From JBHIDJ01 sp046760105 (GTDB lineage: Bacteria; Pseudomonadota; Gammaproteobacteria; Acidiferrobacterales; SPGG2): DNA of 14,506 bases. Under the pieces are notes generated by a model. That model was not told where the DNA came from. It did no database searches and was given only the letters and a program-made list of their open reading frames with translations. The position numbers were made by a program, and so were the translations under genes. Numbering within the stretch: the first letter of the stretch is position 1; the number at the start of each line of letters is the position of its first letter. The stretch lies in contig JBHIDJ010000079.1 of NCBI GenBank assembly GCA_046760105.1, positions 1-14,506 of the forward strand, read 5' to 3'. Of this stretch, positions 13,103-14,506 are shown piece after piece.

Positions 13103-14506
13103 TTACCCCTTAATACACACCAATGGCTCAAGCCGCGCCACCTTGCGGGAAAGGCCGACATCATGGGCAGCTTGTACTACCGCGCTGACATCCTTGTACG
13201 CTGCGGGGGCTTCCTCCGCCACTCCACGCATTGAGCGACTACGAATGAGGATACCTCTTTCTGCGAGTTCGTTGATAAGCTCACGGCCGCGCCAAGTACG
13301 CTTGGCCTGGTGGCGGCTCATGGCGCGTCCCGCACCATGGCACGAGGAACTGAACGAAAGCACTTCGCCTTGCTTCGTACCAACGAGAATGTATGATCCC
13401 GTGCCCATGGAACCGCCGATCAACACCGGCTGTCCGACATCGCGAAACACTGCGGGTAGCTCCGGATGACCAGGCCCGAAGGCGCGCGTTGCCCCCTTCC
13501 GATGTACGAAGAAGCGCTTACGTTCCCCATTAACAGTATGGTCTTCCACTTTACAGGTGTTGTGCGACACATCGTAAAGCAATGTAAGCCGTGCATGAGG
13601 GACCACCTTCGCGAACACCTCTCGGGTCAGGTGGGTGATGATCTCCCGATTGGCCAGCGCACAATTAATTCCGGCCCGCATGGCGCCGAGGTATGACTGA
13701 CCGACGGGGGAATTGATGGGGGCGCAGGCAAGCTCCCGCTCGGGCAGCTCAATGCCGTATTCTTTTGCAGCTATAGCCATGCTTCTAAGGAACTCAGTGC
13801 CGATCTGGTGACCTAGACCGCGGGAGCCGCAGTGAATGGTCGCTACGATATCTCCCGGCTCAATGTTGAACGCCTTCCCGATGTCGGGATCATAGACATC
13901 GGCCACGTGCTGGATTTCGAGGTAATGGTTCCCTGACCCAAGCGTGCCCATCTCATCCCGCTGGCGCTTTTTCGCGTGTTCCGAGACTTTCTCGGGCATG
14001 GCGCCCTGCATGCGCCCGTGTTCTTCTATCCGCTCCAGGTCCTCAGGCTCACCATAACCCTGCTCTACTGCCCATCGGGCACCTCCAGCCAGCATCGCAT
14101 CCATTTCATGAGGATCCAGGCGAATACGCCCCGTACTGCCCACACCTGCTGGTATCTCGCGATACAGGACGTCAGCCAAGGGGCTTTTCACGGCTTCCAG
14201 ATCGTCTCGCTTTAAACCGGTATGCAGGGTGCGCACGCCACACGAAATGTCAAAACCCACGCCACCAGCAGAAACAACCCCGCCCCGATCGGCATCAAAT
14301 GCCGCCACGCCGCCGATGGCGAAGCCGTAACCCCAATGGGCGTCCGGCATGGCATAGGACGCTTGCACGATCCCTGGCAGAGTCGCTACGTTTGTAACTT
14401 GCTCGTAAACCTTATGATCCATCTCACGGATCAGGGACTCATGGCCGTAGATAATTCCCGGTACCCGCATCTTGCCGTGCGGTTCGATCCGCCAAGCAAA
14501 TTCAGA
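13103..14506 (-). CDS. rtcB: RtcB RNA-splicing ligase (5' end outside window)
   Basis: RtcB joins RNA 2',3'-cyclic phosphate or 3'-phosphate ends to 5'-OH ends using GTP and manganese, serving tRNA splicing and RNA repair. Numbering from the Met at 14470, visible metal ligands include Cys77 (GVGFDISCGVR), His182 (GSGNH), His213 (IHCGSRG) and His303 (SHNTCK). The guanylylated His is His378 in SSSCHGAGR. The frame stays open through the last 36 bases, encoding SEFAWRIEPHGK before MRVPG. This matches the WEIP...MRVPG entry of RtcB proteins, so the Met at 14470 is internal and the true start lies beyond 14506. At least 467 codons fit the long RtcB class. An archease gene, its frequent partner, could lie upstream but is not in view. 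Confidence 0.96.
   Translation of the reverse strand, partial: SEFAWRIEPHGKMRVPGIIYGHESLIREMDHKVYEQVTNVATLPGIVQASYAMPDAHWGYGFAIGGVAAFDADRGGVVSAGGVGFDISCGVRTLHTGLKRDDLEAVKSPLADVLYREIPAGVGSTGRIRLDPHEMDAMLAGGARWAVEQGYGEPEDLERIEEHGRMQGAMPEKVSEHAKKRQRDEMGTLGSGNHYLEIQHVADVYDPDIGKAFNIEPGDIVATIHCGSRGLGHQIGTEFLRSMAIAAKEYGIELPERELACAPINSPVGQSYLGAMRAGINCALANREIITHLTREVFAKVVPHARLTLLYDVSHNTCKVEDHTVNGERKRFFVHRKGATRAFGPGHPELPAVFRDVGQPVLIGGSMGTGSYILVGTKQGEVLSFSSSCHGAGRAMSRHQAKRTWRGRELINELAERGILIRSRSMRGVAEEAPAAYKDVSAVVQAAHDVGLSRKVARLEPLVCIKG

Noticed and set aside
12955..13164. 69-aa minus-strand frame between rtcB and DUF72
   Set aside because: It overlaps the end of rtcB out of frame and has no ribosome binding site; I could not tie its C-terminus to any family.
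13103..14470. rtcB as a complete gene starting at ATG 14470
   Set aside because: The frame is open to the window edge and the upstream residues match the usual RtcB entry before MRVPG, so the start is outside.

Overview
The window carries conserved chromosomal housekeeping and stress genes of a moderately G+C-rich proteobacterium. A PilT-type retraction ATPase, a DUF1127 protein, a pirin/DoxX pair, PncB, a B12-dependent ribonucleotide reductase and degenerate heptamer repeats between genes fit a gammaproteobacterium, perhaps near the sulfur-oxidising Chromatiales or Acidiferrobacter-type lineages. That placement is an inference. I see no phage, IS element, CRISPR array, tRNA or rRNA.

Layout. 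Positions 1-274 hold nothing I recognise. On the minus strand, a strong sigma70-type promoter (835-863) drives a 33-residue membrane microprotein (672-773) and then a DUF1127 protein (275-646). Next come a pirin (1523-2221) and a DoxX membrane protein (1058-1435), a likely two-gene minus-strand operon. A 743-bp stretch (2222-2964) has no convincing gene. A pilT-like ATPase (2965-4113, plus) then converges on a PIN-PhoH ATPase (4206-5597, minus). The gap between them is built almost wholly of 7-bp repeats arranged head to head, which can fold into a long hairpin.

The middle of the window centres on nucleotide and cofactor metabolism. pncB (nicotinate phosphoribosyltransferase, 7668-9029) is followed after 18 bp by nrdJ (class II ribonucleotide reductase, 5799-7649), both minus. 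Divergent from pncB is a large isochorismatase/nicotinamidase-fold cysteine hydrolase (9322-10356). It could supply nicotinate to PncB, so the two would form an NAD salvage pair next to the dNTP-making enzyme.

The right end is a co-directional minus-strand run for nucleic-acid repair: rtcB (RNA 3'-phosphate ligase, 13103 to beyond the window end), a DUF72 protein (12184-12930) and polX (polymerase X with PHP domain, 10393-12117). The rtcB reading frame stays open to the last base, so its 5' end and any partner such as archease lie outside.

No unmistakably new system is visible. The most unusual items are the head-to-head heptamer array, the promoter/palindrome/microprotein arrangement ahead of DUF1127, the atypical His box of the PilT homologue, and the rtcB-DUF72-polX and pncB-nrdJ-hydrolase neighbourhoods.
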